The notes under the pieces are model-generated. The model saw nothing but the letters and a program-made list of their open reading frames with translations, did no database searches and had not been told where the DNA came from. Positions 9,451-20,351 of a stretch of DNA of 64,000 bases are shown piece by piece. Position numbers and translations under genes: made by a program. How positions within the stretch are numbered: position 1 is the first letter of the stretch; each line of letters begins with the position of its first letter. This DNA is from Bryopsis sp. KO-2023 (lineage: Eukaryota; Chlorophyta; Ulvophyceae; Bryopsidales; Bryopsidaceae), in contig BSYQ01000002.1 in assembly GCA_030272585.1 (NCBI GenBank), forward strand, positions 2,232,001 to 2,296,000, given 5' to 3'.

Positions 9451-12400
9451 ATGGGAAATTTCGGAAGAACGGGACGTTGTGTGTTGTGTTATGAACGCAG
9501 GATGACTTCCAGTGAAGAAGAACAAATGCCTGGCTCGTCAGAGCACCTTGCCCACAGTACCCAGCAAGGAATCCGTTCGGACTTCGATACGGATGCTAGA
9601 GACAGGGGAATCACGAGCTCAGAAAGCCACGACGCCGAATGTGAGTGCCTTTTGTAGGTACCCCAGTTAGGAGGACTGGGCACACTATCACCTTTCGCGG
9701 AAAATTTTGTTTGGGGCTCTGTAACGTTGGGTGCTACACGTTTGGCAGTACTTCTTTCTGAAGCCGTGAGACAAAAAAATTAGTTGAAATTTCATATCAG
9801 GTGCGGAACTGGAGCGCTTGCTGACATCACCTTCCACCGCCAGGGTGTGCAGAAGCGAAGGCGGGCTGTCAGAAGAGGTGCACTTCTGTTCCTGTCAATC
9901 CAAAGCTATAGAATATAATCTCGACATATAGTACTTTCACATATGTTTCAACATCTTGTACAACCTAATATCTGTCATGTCCTTATATTCATATATGGCA
10001 AATGGATATATCAGAGAAGGGTTTGCATCTGGTGAGTGTCTCTAGAATCATGGAGGGCGATGATCCTATTTTTCTGTGGGGAGTTGTTATTGAATGAGTG
10101 ATCGATTCATTGAGAATCTCGAGTCCAGCTCGCATAAGCTTGTGTGCTTTTCTTTTTGTGTTGGACGTCCCCAGCTTAGAAAGAGAAATTCGATTCAGTC
10201 ATTGGGATCTCGATGAGAAGAGGAAATAAAAGTAAGAATAGAGTGTAGCAGATCATTGTGGTTCAGGTGGAAAAGTTGAAAGCAGAGCTCGAGAGCCTAC
10301 AAGAGGACCTCAAGAAAATAGAGCACAAGATCAAAGAGAGAACAGACACCCTGAGCAATGCATGTCAGACCGACGTCAGTGAGCTCACCTTTGAGTTTCA
10401 AACTTTGCGAAGCCGTGTTTCAATTTTGAAAATGCAAAACGAACTCAAAAAGCATGAGATCTGCGAAGCCAAGCTCAGGGCTGATGCAGGTGAGTGTCGG
10501 AATTTTTCTGGAGACGAAATGAAAGAAGTATTGGTGCATTTGATCGACAATTTCACAAACATGCCAGGCTTGTAGAGCTATGGGAGACACAACAAACCAT
10601 TGGTGCTTTAGATCATTGCACGAACAGCGAAAAATCGTTAAGTTTGATTTAACTGGCAGCGTTACGCACTGAAGTGAATGCGGGGGAAGGCAATCGGGAA
10701 GATCCTGTCGTCTCTATTGACCACTGGGGGGCAATCAGTTCCTACTGCTGATTCACTCTTTTGCGTTTTGCCCTGTGATAAAGGTGTTTGTTCAAATAAG
10801 GCAATCGACTTTTCTTCAATATTAATTTAATTATTAATTATCTGACATTACATTAGTTATTATTTAAAACTAGTTTGATTTGATTTAATTCAAAGGAATT
10901 TCGTTTGTTTGTCACAGAGCGCGTAAAACGAGTCAGCGATATCCTGAAGACACTGTGTTTGAAAAAGGTAGGTTTGACGAGGCGTCCAGCGAAAACATAT
11001 ATTTTTTCTATTCAATAGAATGAAAATGATTCACTGACTGACTACTGATCCTGTTCTATTTCCTCAAGGGACGGGGGGTAGATCCGATTTTGAAGGCATC
11101 GATTCTAGGAGAGCCCCTGATCGTCGAGGTCAGTGATAATCTTTGGCTTCTGCCTATTTTAAATTTCATTATTAAATAAATATTTTGACTACTACTAATA
11201 GTATTATAAAGATAAATCTTTTTGACAGTTTTTTTTTTCTGTGAAGAAATTGTTTAGTCAACATCACAAGCATTGTAAAAAATCCGATCTGCTCCATTTT
11301 TTTTTTGTAATTCTGGAACTCATACCCAACTCAATCAAAAGAGACATTCACTATAGAATTATTATAACGTGTTTATTTTGATTTTTTTTTCTTGCAGTTG
11401 CTGATCTGGTTTGGATCAGATGTGAATGCTACGGATGCTAGCAGCTATACACCATTGCATTGGGCCACAAGGCAAGGCCACCTGGAAGTGGTCAAGCTCC
11501 TTTTGGACAAAGGTCTGCTCCGCAGGAATTCGAACAGCTGGGAAAATAGAAAATGAAAAATCTGAATTGAATTGAATGAAAAAAATATCAAATCAGCCTA
11601 GTTATCTTGTGTAGGAGAAGAAGAGATAGATAGACCGACCCGGTCAGACTAGGAATCATGCCTTATTCATGTTGCATTTGGAAGCCATTTTATTTTCGAG
11701 GTGGTGAGAATCATGTGGTGCATAGTTCATTTTCGTGATGACTCGATCAATTTTAATTTGTTTATTGTTTTAAAAAAGTATCGATTCATTCAGTCGTTGT
11801 ATATTTTTTTTCGTGCCGCTGTCAAAATCATACGATTGTTTTTTGTCCTCTTCTATTGATGGGATGACAACAAAAAAAATTACTGGAAAAAGTTTTGAGA
11901 ACGGCTGTTTTCTCAGGGGCTGAGGTCGATACTCGATGTGCAAGTAAGCAAACTGCACTGCATCTGGCGAGTAAATTCCGCGAGGTCTCCATAGCCTTGA
12001 CATTGTGTGCCTATGGTGAGTTCACTCAGATCCTCCCAGCTTTTAAGGAGGTTATATTAAGCTGCAGCTTATCATACGTTGGTGGTCCCTGGTATCTCAA
12101 TTCAATTGGTGAAGTGAAATATACAACAGAGGACATACTACTGTTGTTTTGTGTTTTGTTTTGTTTTCCTCTGACTTGATTCGAATTGGTAAAAATAAAG
12201 TGATAAAGTCCTTGTGATAATAAAGAAAAACCTCAAATTTTTTTCCCTCCACTCCATGAATTTTTTGGAAAGTTAACCTGTTTTTTTTTTTAATTTTCCG
12301 GCTTTGTGTTTTTTTTGAAAAGGTGCAACCCGAGATCTTTGTGATGAAAATGGGAAGACTCCTGTACAGCTTTTTTTTGAAAACAGCAAAAGTCAAAGCG

Positions 12401-12513
12401 GTATGATCGACAAAAAGAAGGAGGAGGCGGAGGGTTACTCTAAAACGATTCGATCGAAGAATGTATTGAACAACATTGCGTCTTCGCTGTATTTCTGTTT
12501 TTTCAAAATGTAG
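9451..12513 (+). CDS. Ankyrin-repeat protein, 8 exons, 334 aa, coiled-coil N-terminal half
   Basis: Exons: 9451-9640, 9801-9877, 10267-10489, 10918-10967, 11069-11128, 11398-11512, 11917-12015, 12323-12513 (TAG). Every junction is GT-AG and the frame closes through all eight (1005 nt). The N-terminus, MGNFGRTGRCVLCYERRM, has a CxxC pair and is followed by an acidic Ser-rich segment. Exon 3 is a coiled coil (VEKLKAELESLQEDLKKIEHK). Exons 5-8 carry ankyrin units: LLIWFGSDVNATD with SSYTPLHWATRQGHLEVVKLL, then GAEVDTRCASKQTALHLASK, then GATRDLCDENGKTPVQLFF. It ends with a basic tail, FCFFKM. Introns enter ankyrin units in phase 1 at the same Gly. The protein is probably a cytosolic or nuclear scaffold, and its partner is unknown. 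The first Met could lie further upstream if a leader exon is coding. Confidence 0.85.
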
Positions 12514-13567
12514 AAATGGTTCCCTGCAGAGTTTTTCACCGTCGAGACGGATTTTCCCCAAGGTTTTTTTTTTCTGGTTTGATCGTCGAGGCGAGATGAA
12601 AGTGACTACCAGGTTTGGGTTTTTTTGATACGATATTTGTATGAGCTGACCGATAATAATGTATACTATTTTTGACCATTTTTGTACATAAATTAACATC
12701 TGAATATTTACAGGGATGATATCTTTGTAACACAATTTTGAGCAATTTTTTCTGTGATAATTTTTGATCTTTGTCTTAACCTGTGTGACGCGATTTTCGC
12801 ACCAACAGGAGACAAAGAAAGGATTTGTGTGTGGGGGGGGGAGGGATAGGGGCGGGAATCCTGTTCGGCTCAGTACATGTTGTCACCTTCCTTTCATTCT
12901 CATCCTCAGGGCAGATTAGCTTTTACTTTCGTTTTTGGACTGATAAATCCATCCTCGAAAGAGATGAGTTTTGCTCACTGGATTCCTAGTTTTTTGAGCA
13001 CCTCCTCACTTTTCGAGTGGAAAAGTTTGCGACGGCGCTGATACAGTGTTTCTGTAGATTCAATGTCTGTTTTTTGCGGTGGTGCACAAGTGGCGGCGGC
13101 ACAGGATAACGGGGGCCTATTGTCTTAGCAATATATAAAACCAACCAACTAAACAATAGTTTTTCCTGTTGCCCCTCCCAACAAAAAATCACATGACCGC
13201 AACGAGCTCTAAAATCACCTGCACGGCATCGTTTCTGCACCACTGAGAGACAAAACCTCTTTCGGCAGAGGTCTTAACCGCTCATACATTCAACTGAATT
13301 GCATAGAAGAACCAACAGAAGCTGTCTGGGTATGGTTAGAAAGAACCTTGCATCAACCGCCAATCGATGCTGTGAACGCCGAGAGTTGTCACTAGCCTTT
13401 TTTTTTTCCTTGAAAGAACAATCCACCAGACCGAAGCAGAGGATTCACCATGGAAACCATTCTCGTCTTCTTTACTGTGACTTTGGGGAGCTAAGTATTC
13501 CCCCCCAGATTCGGCAGAGAAACGGGCCAGATTAAAAAAAAAAGAATTGAGCACAGGGATGATGTGT
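12514..13567. other. Intergenic, T-rich, no gene seen
   Basis: This is the 3' flank of the ankyrin gene and the upstream region of the tRNA. There is a G9 tract near 12832-12840 and many T-runs. At about 13421-13452 a short block (CACCAGACCGAAGCAGAGGA) resembles the outer part of the foldback repeat at 18,611-19,550, so a small relic of that repeat may lie here. Confidence 0.4.
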
Positions 13568-13640
13568 GTCCACGTGGCCTAATGGAGAAGGCGTCTGCCT
13601 CCGGAGCAGAAGACTGCAGGTTCGAGTCCTGCCGTGGACG
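13568..13640 (+). tRNA. trnR(ccg): tRNA-Arg (anticodon CCG)
   Basis: A 73-nt cloverleaf closes without mismatches. Acceptor GTCCACG pairs with CGTGGAC; D stem GCCT/AGGC; anticodon stem TCTGC/GCAGA with loop CTCCGGA, giving anticodon CCG at 13601-13603; 5-nt variable loop; T stem GCAGG/CCTGC with loop TTCGAGT; discriminator G. There is no intron and CCA is not encoded. A T4 run at 13643-13646 serves as a Pol III terminator. Internal A (TGGCCTAATGG) and B (GGTTCGAGTCC) boxes are intact, so the gene looks functional. Confidence 0.96.
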
Positions 13641-14127
13641 ACTTTTATTGCATTGCTTCAATTTTCAATAAAATGTGGACTAGCTGGGTTTGGATCAGTA
13701 AAACAAGGACTCTCTTTGATACGGGGTGGTAATTCATTCTCCATATCTACAAACAACAATTGCACCCATAATCATAATGCCAGGAAGTAGCTTCACATGT
13801 TCCCTTTTTTATACTTTGCATATCCTGATCTTAAAATCGTGAACTCTGGAGTTCAAGAGCTTAGGATTCCAAACCGTGACGTGTTCCACCATCCTAAATT
13901 CAGGTGAAGGGACTTTTCACACGTTCCTTTTTGGTTGATCAAGTATCATGATACTGAACCTTTTGTCTTTGGTGTGTTGCGTTGCAAAATGGGAGAGTGG
14001 AAACACAATTTGGATTGTTCTGGATATGCCTTGTTTAAACTTTTTAAAACCTTTCAAGTAGCAACTATGGATTTCAGCGCTTCGGGAGTTGAACCCGAAC
14101 TAAGCCGCAACGCTGCTTGTGTGTCAT
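13641..14127. other. Spacer between tRNA-Arg and U2, with a tRNA-like hairpin
   Basis: No gene seen. On the minus strand, just downstream of U2, about 14073-14117 can fold like a tRNA T arm on an acceptor-like stem: TTCGGGTTCAACTCCCGAA enclosed by CAGCG/CGCTG. It lacks the D and anticodon arms. It could be the U2 3' processing region or a tRNA-derived relic. Confidence 0.35.
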
Positions 14128-14317
14128 GGGTGCACGATCACAGCGGCAGTGTGAGACTGCAACCATGCTGTGCAAGGCAAATGCAAGCATCTGTTACCCC
14201 CGCACCCCATGAAAAATCAATTTAATCGTCAAGGGATCGAATAGATCCCATATCAGCGATTAAACTGATAAGAACAGATACTACACTTGATCTTAGCCAA
14301 AAGGCCGAGAAAGGTGT
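14128..14317 (-). ncRNA. U2: U2 spliceosomal snRNA
   Basis: The minus strand starts near 14315-14317 with ACCTTTCTCGGCCTTTTGGC and continues through the nearly invariant U2 5' domain. That domain includes the branch-site recognition sequence GTGTAGTATCTGTTCTT and then TATCAGTTTAAT. A stem IIa/b-like hairpin (GGGATC...GATCCC) and a U-rich Sm-like site (GATTTTTCA) follow. The sequence ends GTGCACCC at 14128, as metazoan and plant U2 do. The length of ~190 nt is close to the usual ~188-196. U2 pairs with the intron branch site in the spliceosome, which fits the intron-rich genes around it. I could not identify a TATA box or upstream element with confidence. Confidence 0.95.
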
Positions 14318-14629
14318 GAGTTTGAAACGAAAGGCACCTGTGTTGGTAGCAAAAACGCATTGCTGTCCTATTTTTTTTGGCCGTTGCAGAAAAGCACTTG
14401 ACAATGACCATGGTGGACGGTGCAAACGCCTGTGCCTTTGCACAAGGTTCCTGTGCCGAGGACGTCTGTGGGGTTCTGCAAGGAGGGTTATCATACACGC
14501 GTTATCATGTTTCTTTCAATCGATCGATCGATCTATACCAGTGGTTGAAACTCTCAACTAGTCACGTGATACCGCCGTTACTGGGGTTCCAGTCACTTCG
14601 GCATGGTGGTACTGGTGGAGTTTTTTCTT
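14318..14629. other. U2 upstream region, otherwise unassigned
   Basis: It should hold the U2 promoter on the minus strand. It contains an ATCGATCGATCGATCT repeat at about 14519-14533. No coding exon seen. Confidence 0.4.
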
Positions 14630-15066
14630 GGAACAACGTTCCACTCTATGCACCTTGTTCTCCACCACGCAGGGTGTGCTGGAGCTTTGCAGAAGTGACA
14701 TTTGGATTTGTCGTCTGCACTCGAACTCCATCCCAAAGTCTGAAAATGGCGTGCGTTGAACTGACACAAGAGAATGTCGAGCAGGGTAGCGCCTGTTTAT
14801 CACCAAAGCGGGGACTGTTGAGCGTGGATCGAAGGTGTGTGTGTCCTTGGTCCAGTGCTGAGCGTTGATGGTACATCCTCTCCAAGGGGTGGGTCTGTTC
14901 TGGTGCCTTCTTTGAAGAGTGGGTGGCGGAATGGGTGAAGTGTCAGGCAAAGCGTCAGGCGGGAAACCGAGCAGCGATCACAGGCCGCCTACCTTGGTGG
15001 AAAGACAATGCACCAGAGCGAAGCACAGGATTCACCACTGGTACACATCCAGAGAGACCGTTCAAT
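14630..15066 (+). repeat. Half copy (one arm) of the foldback repeat family
   Basis: This block matches the right arm of the palindromic element at 18,611-19,550 over its length. Shared blocks include GTTCTCCACCACGCAG, GCGGGGACTGTTGAGCGTGG, CGAGCAGCGATCAC and an end like GAGAGACCGTTCAAT. The left arm is missing. It is clearly diverged from the 19-kb copy, so it is older or of a different subfamily. Confidence 0.75.
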
Positions 15067-15784
15067 TTTTGTCGTTTGATGGGTTCTGTTGGCACTTCTT
15101 GATCATTTTTCCTTCATTCTTGTCTTTTTTTGCACCTTCAGTTACTTGCACATGAATATTAAGTGATGCAAAGACTGGGGCGCCGAACCGTTCCATCTGA
15201 ATTGGGGTGGACCTTTCTGGTTGATGGTGCGTTGTTTGTTGCCCACGAGCACTGCAGGCATTAACCCCGTTATTGGCATTGCAGATCTAGTAAATAGGTT
15301 TCGTCTCCTCAGCGCTTTTAGAATGTGCACAGTCGTGTGCTATGAGGCTGCCAGCACTCAAGTATAGGCACTGCCATCGTCTGCAAGTTCTCAGTTCTCG
15401 GGGTGTCCAAGCATATGGTGGAATGGTGAGGGTTTTCAGCTCACAACAGTTATGGGGCTCAAAGAAACACAAGGAAAGCAGTTCTATGAGTTGATAGAAA
15501 ATGAGCTCACAACTGATCTAACTGAGTTTCTAGATACAAACGATTTTAGTGGCTGAGATGATGCACCGATGTGTTTTAAAAGTGAAGTTCATCATTCCGT
15601 TACAATACTTGACCACCCTTGGTAGTTTGGGTGGTGTAACACATGATTTTCGTATTGAAAGAACAGCAGCTTCTCAAGACCATAAATTCGAAGATTACCA
15701 CCATGGATTGTTAAGTGAAGACAAAGAAACGACAATCAGAACAATTCTAACATTGAGAAACCTCGCTACGTTTCACGTGATTAA
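15067..15784. other. Unassigned; 3' flank of the F-box/WD40 gene
   Basis: No exon recognised on either strand. The part nearest 15,784 is the probable 3' UTR of the minus-strand F-box gene. Confidence 0.4.
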
Positions 15785-16810
15785 CTATCGAAGCAAGAAA
15801 TCCCAAAATGTAATCGTGCCAACAACGTCGACCACCACAAGCTCACTACGATCTACCCACAAGCATAAAGATGTGCGCTCAACACCAATAGATCTTATCA
15901 GCTTTTGCTCAACAATGTCCCAAATATCTACCGTGCTCCCCCTCGATCCGATGACTATTCGAGAATCATCTAGATCAACACATTTGACCCATTTAAGGAT
16001 TCGGTACGTTTGATTAACCTCTCCATCTTCTAAACTCCAAAGTTTAACACTGTTGTCAAACGATCCGCTCAATACCCAATCTCCATGAACAACAAGAGAT
16101 AGCACACTTGAGGAGTGCACTTGAAAACTTTGAACACATGTCGCTTTGGAGATATCCCATGCACGAATACTTCCATCGAGGCATCCAACAAGTAAGATTT
16201 TCTCATTGCAAGCCGATGCCAAGGCCCGAATATGGCGAGAGTCTTCCCGTAGTTCCCGTTCGCACTCCCAGGTCCCTCGCCTCCACAACCGAACCCTACG
16301 ATCATCTCCTGCACTTGCCACCATGTCTCCAACCTCGACAATGCAAGCCACCATTCCCATATGTGCCATGAATTGTGACAATAAAACGCTTCTCTCGATA
16401 CTCCACACATGTATGCGGCCCCCTTGGTTTCCGCTCAAAATCACATCCTCCAACAAGCATAAAGAACACGACCTTGTTCCCGTTTCGATCACCTTCCTGA
16501 TTTCTCTCTTTCTCAGGTCCCATATTTTAATCCAGCTCTCACCCCCTACTCCGATCAGGTTGTTTCTTTTTACGGCACAAAAAACTTCTGAAGCATCATT
16601 TTTCAACACAAATGTGATAGGCTGCACATCTCCAGCTCTCCAAGATTTTTCCAAATCCACTTTCTTTTTCAAGCTAGGATCGGAAGCTGCAACCATCCAT
16701 GCCGAAGCTACACAAGCACATTTGGCGACCTCGCTAGGTGGCAGAGGTCCCAGAATATGAGTGATGAGATCTACAGGTAAATCCCACTGATGTTGAGCTT
16801 TGGATTCCAT
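15785..16810 (-). CDS. F-box protein with seven WD40 repeats (SCF substrate adaptor), 341 aa
   Basis: This is a single uninterrupted frame from ATG at 16810 to a stop at 15785. Residues ~9-50 (WDLPVDLITHILGPLPPSEV to VASAW) are an F-box, the Skp1-binding motif of SCF ubiquitin ligases. WD40 blade ends follow in regular spacing: IKIWD (~94), IHVWS, VRLWRR, IRAWD, VKLWS, VDIWD and ITFWDF (C-terminus). This makes seven blades, enough to close one propeller. GSFDNSVKLWS and GCLDGSIRAWD match the repeat core well. By analogy with Fbw7- and beta-TrCP-type proteins it should select phosphorylated substrates for ubiquitination; the target is unknown. It lacks introns, unlike its neighbours, so a retroposed origin is possible, although I see no poly-A tail or duplication to prove that. 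Confidence 0.92.
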   Translation of the reverse strand: MESKAQHQWDLPVDLITHILGPLPPSEVAKCACVASAWMVAASDPSLKKKVDLEKSWRAGDVQPITFVLKNDASEVFCAVKRNNLIGVGGESWIKIWDLRKREIRKVIETGTRSCSLCLLEDVILSGNQGGRIHVWSIERSVLLSQFMAHMGMVACIVEVGDMVASAGDDRRVRLWRRGTWECERELREDSRHIRALASACNEKILLVGCLDGSIRAWDISKATCVQSFQVHSSSVLSLVVHGDWVLSGSFDNSVKLWSLEDGEVNQTYRILKWVKCVDLDDSRIVIGSRGSTVDIWDIVEQKLIRSIGVERTSLCLWVDRSELVVVDVVGTITFWDFLLR

Positions 16811-18346
16811 CAGGACCTGTGGTGATAACAGGAAAAAAGCAACAGTGAGGTTTGCACCTCATGAAACTAGCAACTTTGATCCCAGAAGAAAAAAATCAGT
16901 GGAGCATAGGAAACGACAGCTGAGGACTTTTTCACCGATATTCTTTTCAAGAGTAGAGTGACGCCGTTTCGTTGGTTGACACCACGCAATGTTTTTCTTT
17001 TGGTTTCCCCACCTGACAGGCGCGCGTGTCACCCGTCGTGGACAGCGAGTTGGAACTAAAACTGGAATGGGTGGATTTTCTGACTGAAGGAGTGACGTCT
17101 GGTTAGCAAAGAGCACCATATTTTGCTTGTTTTTCAGTTGCGGATGCTTCAAGGGTGTCGCTTTTTCCTGACGTAATTTTATGCTCATCCTCGCTTGTGT
17201 CGAGACCAAATCGTGGAAAGTTCGTGAATGAATTGATCTTTTTTTGGCTGTGGAAAAAGAGTGATATGTCGTACAAGATCTATCGGAGCGAAAGCAATTC
17301 TTCACAAAAAAATAGCAATCTTGGGTGCGGTATTCAGTTCATTTCTTTATCATGTGCCATCATCTAAATCGCACATCCATGCATGCATGCATCCATCTCC
17401 AGCATGAAACTTTGGAAAAGAGATCTAGTGAGGAGTTGTTGGCATTGAGCTCCAATATCAAACATTCTGTTTTTCAATTTTCAAGCCTTCCACAGTGGAG
17501 AGGGCTAAAAGAAAAGAACCACCAGTTTCCAGGTCTTGTTTCAAATTTGATGCCAGATTTTTTTGTTTTTGTAGGCAATCTTGGCTGAGAGGTCTTAAAC
17601 CAAAAGTAATGCAGAATTTGTCACCAATCACCAGGGAAAAAGAAAGAAAAAACACGGCTACAGGGAGAAGAATGCCCGGCGAAACAGCTCAGGCGATCAC
17701 AACATCGCTCTTTTGCTCGCAAGGGCGAGTCTGGAAGATCCACCGTAGCTCTTTTAACAGGAGGATGTTGAACCGACCAAAAAACCATCAAGCAATGTAA
17801 TCATTCCAAAAACACTACTTTTCGTCGAAATAATAAAAAAGAACATTATATCTTTATCATACCACCAACAAAAGAAGCTCCATCTTGGGGACCTTGTGGA
17901 TGATCAAAAAAGTCCATGCAGAATAGGTAAGAGAAAAAACTGGTACAAAAATGGGGCTGGTTTGTTTTCCTTTTTTCCTTTCTTCCAACCAACAAAGTTA
18001 AAATCTGCAGCAAAACTCAAAGTGATCCCCCTTCTCATGCGACCACGGGACGCCGCCTTCTTTCACGCAAACGAAAGGGTAAAAATTGCAATCAAAAGCC
18101 AAGTAGCAATCGCGGCACCAATCCTCCCCTGCGAAACACGATGGTTTTTTTCTCGTTCAACGCTTTTTACAGCTTGAACCTTCGATCACACTGAGGAAAA
18201 AAAGAAGAAAACGCCGCAGCAAGCGATAACGCCCTTTTGTTCGTGGGTGGATCCCGGGAAACCATGTTGACTGGAAATCTGGACAAGGCCAAACCGATCT
18301 GGACAAGTAAAAGCGTTGGGAAAAACGCCCCCCTTTGTTAACGTAC
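16811..18346. other. Unassigned stretch
   Basis: It includes the 5' flank of the F-box gene (-). Open frames of 60-150 codons exist on both strands, but none resembles a family or has convincing splice sites. There is a CATGCATGCATGCATC repeat at about 17381-17394. Confidence 0.45.
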
Positions 18347-18431
18347 CTGTCGTAGGAGCTACTGGCCTGGAATGCGAACCCATTGTCGAAACCATGAGGA
18401 TCAAAACAGCCAGCGCGGTTGATTTTGACAT
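18347..18431 (-). CDS. Candidate first coding exon with a signal peptide
   Basis: From ATG at 18431 the frame reads MSKSTALAVLILMVSTMGS followed by HSRPVAPTT and then a strong donor (GACAG/gtacgtt) at 18346. A short basic start, a hydrophobic core and small residues before the likely cleavage point make a typical secretory signal peptide. The exon ends in phase 1. Downstream acceptors are ambiguous: one at about 18300 keeps the frame open with a C-poor tail to about 18186, and another gives an immediate stop. The protein is not identified. The exon begins about 180 bp from the foldback element at 18,611. Confidence 0.4.
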
Positions 18432-18610
18432 TGTGGCGTTGGTTCTGTTCTTTCGAGGAAGGTGGAGGCGGGTGAAACGCACGAGTGAAATGCTCTGAAT
18501 CGATCGCCTCCCTCCAACGTTTTGCTGCTCTGTGTGGAACAACTTTGCCTTTTGTTCGTGATCCCAAATGGGTCGGTGGCACAAATTAAAGTATCTTCCC
18601 AACCAAAAAA

Positions 18611-19550
18611 ATTGAGCGGTCCCTCTGCCTGTCTGGCATTGGTGAATCCTGTGCTTTGCTCTGGTGCCTCCCACCGAGGTAGGGGATCAGTGATCGCTGC
18701 TCGGTTCCCCGCCTGGCGCTTTGCCTGACACGTTACCTATTCCGCCACCGACTCCTCAGAGAAGGCGCCAGAACGGACCCACCCCTTGGTAAGGATGCAC
18801 CATCAACGCTCAGCACAGGACCAAGGACATAAACCTTCGATCCACGCTCAACAGTCCCCGCTTGGGTGATAAGCAGGCGCTACCCTGCTCGACATTGTAC
18901 TATAGCGGTTGGAGGCAGGTCATTTTTGTGCTCTGGGTTGGATTTGGAGCGCTGGCGACAAAACCAAATGTCAGTTCTGTGAAGCTCCAGCACACTCTGC
19001 GTGGTGGAAAACGAGGTGCACAGGGTGGAACGTTGTAACAATAGAAAAATCACTCAGATCACCACGCTGGGGAGAGTGGAATCCTCAATGAAAGGAAAGC
19101 ACACGCACTGCTGGAGCTTCCACGTTCCACTCTGTGCACCTCGTTCTCCACCACGCAGAGTGTGCTGGAGTCTTGCAGAACTGACATCTGGTTTTGTCGT
19201 CTGCGCTCTAGTTTCACCTGAAAGCCTGTAAATGGCGTGCGTTAAATTGGTACAATAGAACGTCGAGCAGAGTAGCGCCTGCTTATCACCCAAGCGGGGA
19301 CTGTTGAGCGTGGATCGATGGTGTGCGTCATTGGTCCAGTGTTGAGCGTCGATGGTGCATCCTTTCCAAGGGGCAGGTCTGTTCTGGCACCTTCTCTGAG
19401 GAGTCGGTGACGGAATAGGTGGAGTGCCAGGAAAAGCGCCAGGCGGGGAACCGAGCAGCGATCACTGGCCGCCTGCCTCGGTGGGAGGACAATGCACGAG
19501 AGCGAAGCACAGGATAAACCAATGGCAGACAGGCAGAGGGACCGCTCAAT
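18611..19550. mobile_element. Foldback (long inverted repeat) element, 0.94 kb
   Basis: Two arms of about 430 bp face each other around about 19075. Both tips read ATTGAGCGGTCCCTCTGCCT inward (left at 18611; right as the complement ending at 19550). The arms share the blocks GCGGGGACTGTTGAGCGTGG and CGAGCAGCGATCACTG in opposite orientation. No open frame resembles a transposase. I cannot see a target duplication: the flanks are A-rich on the left and T-rich on the right. A diverged single arm lies at 14,630-15,066. Confidence 0.8.
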
Positions 19551-20351
19551 ATTTTTATTTTTTCAATTATGTTTATATATATAGATATATGGTTTTTTTG
19601 TACTCCTCATCGTTTGGGAGGATCACTGTGGACAAACTACATTCCCATTCGTGGTGGGATCGAGCAAGGGAGCTCAGAGAAAAACAGAGATCGGTCTTGG
19701 AAGGTTTGCTTCAGGTGCATACTTTACTTCTGTTGCCGCTTAACAATCCCTAGATTGTTATCCATGGAAATATCTTTCTCCATTTTGGAAACTATTGTTC
19801 GGGGGAGGAGGGAAATTCTTATAGAAACACTTTATTCCTTTTGGTTTCAGGTAGTTTTATGTTGCTTCATGAACGAGGTGCAATTCACGAAGGTGCCTTA
19901 GAAGGGTTTCAACAAAATGTACCACTTAGAGAGGTGTTCTCCTGATCAGTCCTGTCGACCAGAGAAAACGGTTCTGTCAATTTGAACTGCTGAGCAAAAA
20001 CCTTTCAATACACCAACTGTGGGGATCTGAACAGCGTAGTCACACAGCTTAGCGATTATCGCTGGTCATACTCAATCATATTTGCAACATCCCTTGAGAA
20101 TACAAAAAATAAGAGTTGAAATACTTGTACAAACAGTCGGTACCAAACCATTGCATTCTAATGCCAAAAAGCAACATAACCTAAACAGCAAAGTCAGCAA
20201 AAAAAACCTTTTAACATCCAGGGATTCCGAGACAGTCTCGAAATGTCTATTCCTCAGGCCTGAGGAGAAAAATATAGCGGCAGCGTTGATCACATGGCGT
20301 TTGGCCAGGATGGAGGCCTTGTATTTACTAACAGTTGGGAGTCGAAAACGC
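19551..20351. other. Unassigned; 3' flank of the second ankyrin gene
   Basis: No exon recognised. It starts with an AT-rich TATATATAGATATAT patch. The part below 20,351 is probably the 3' UTR of the minus-strand ankyrin gene. Confidence 0.4.
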
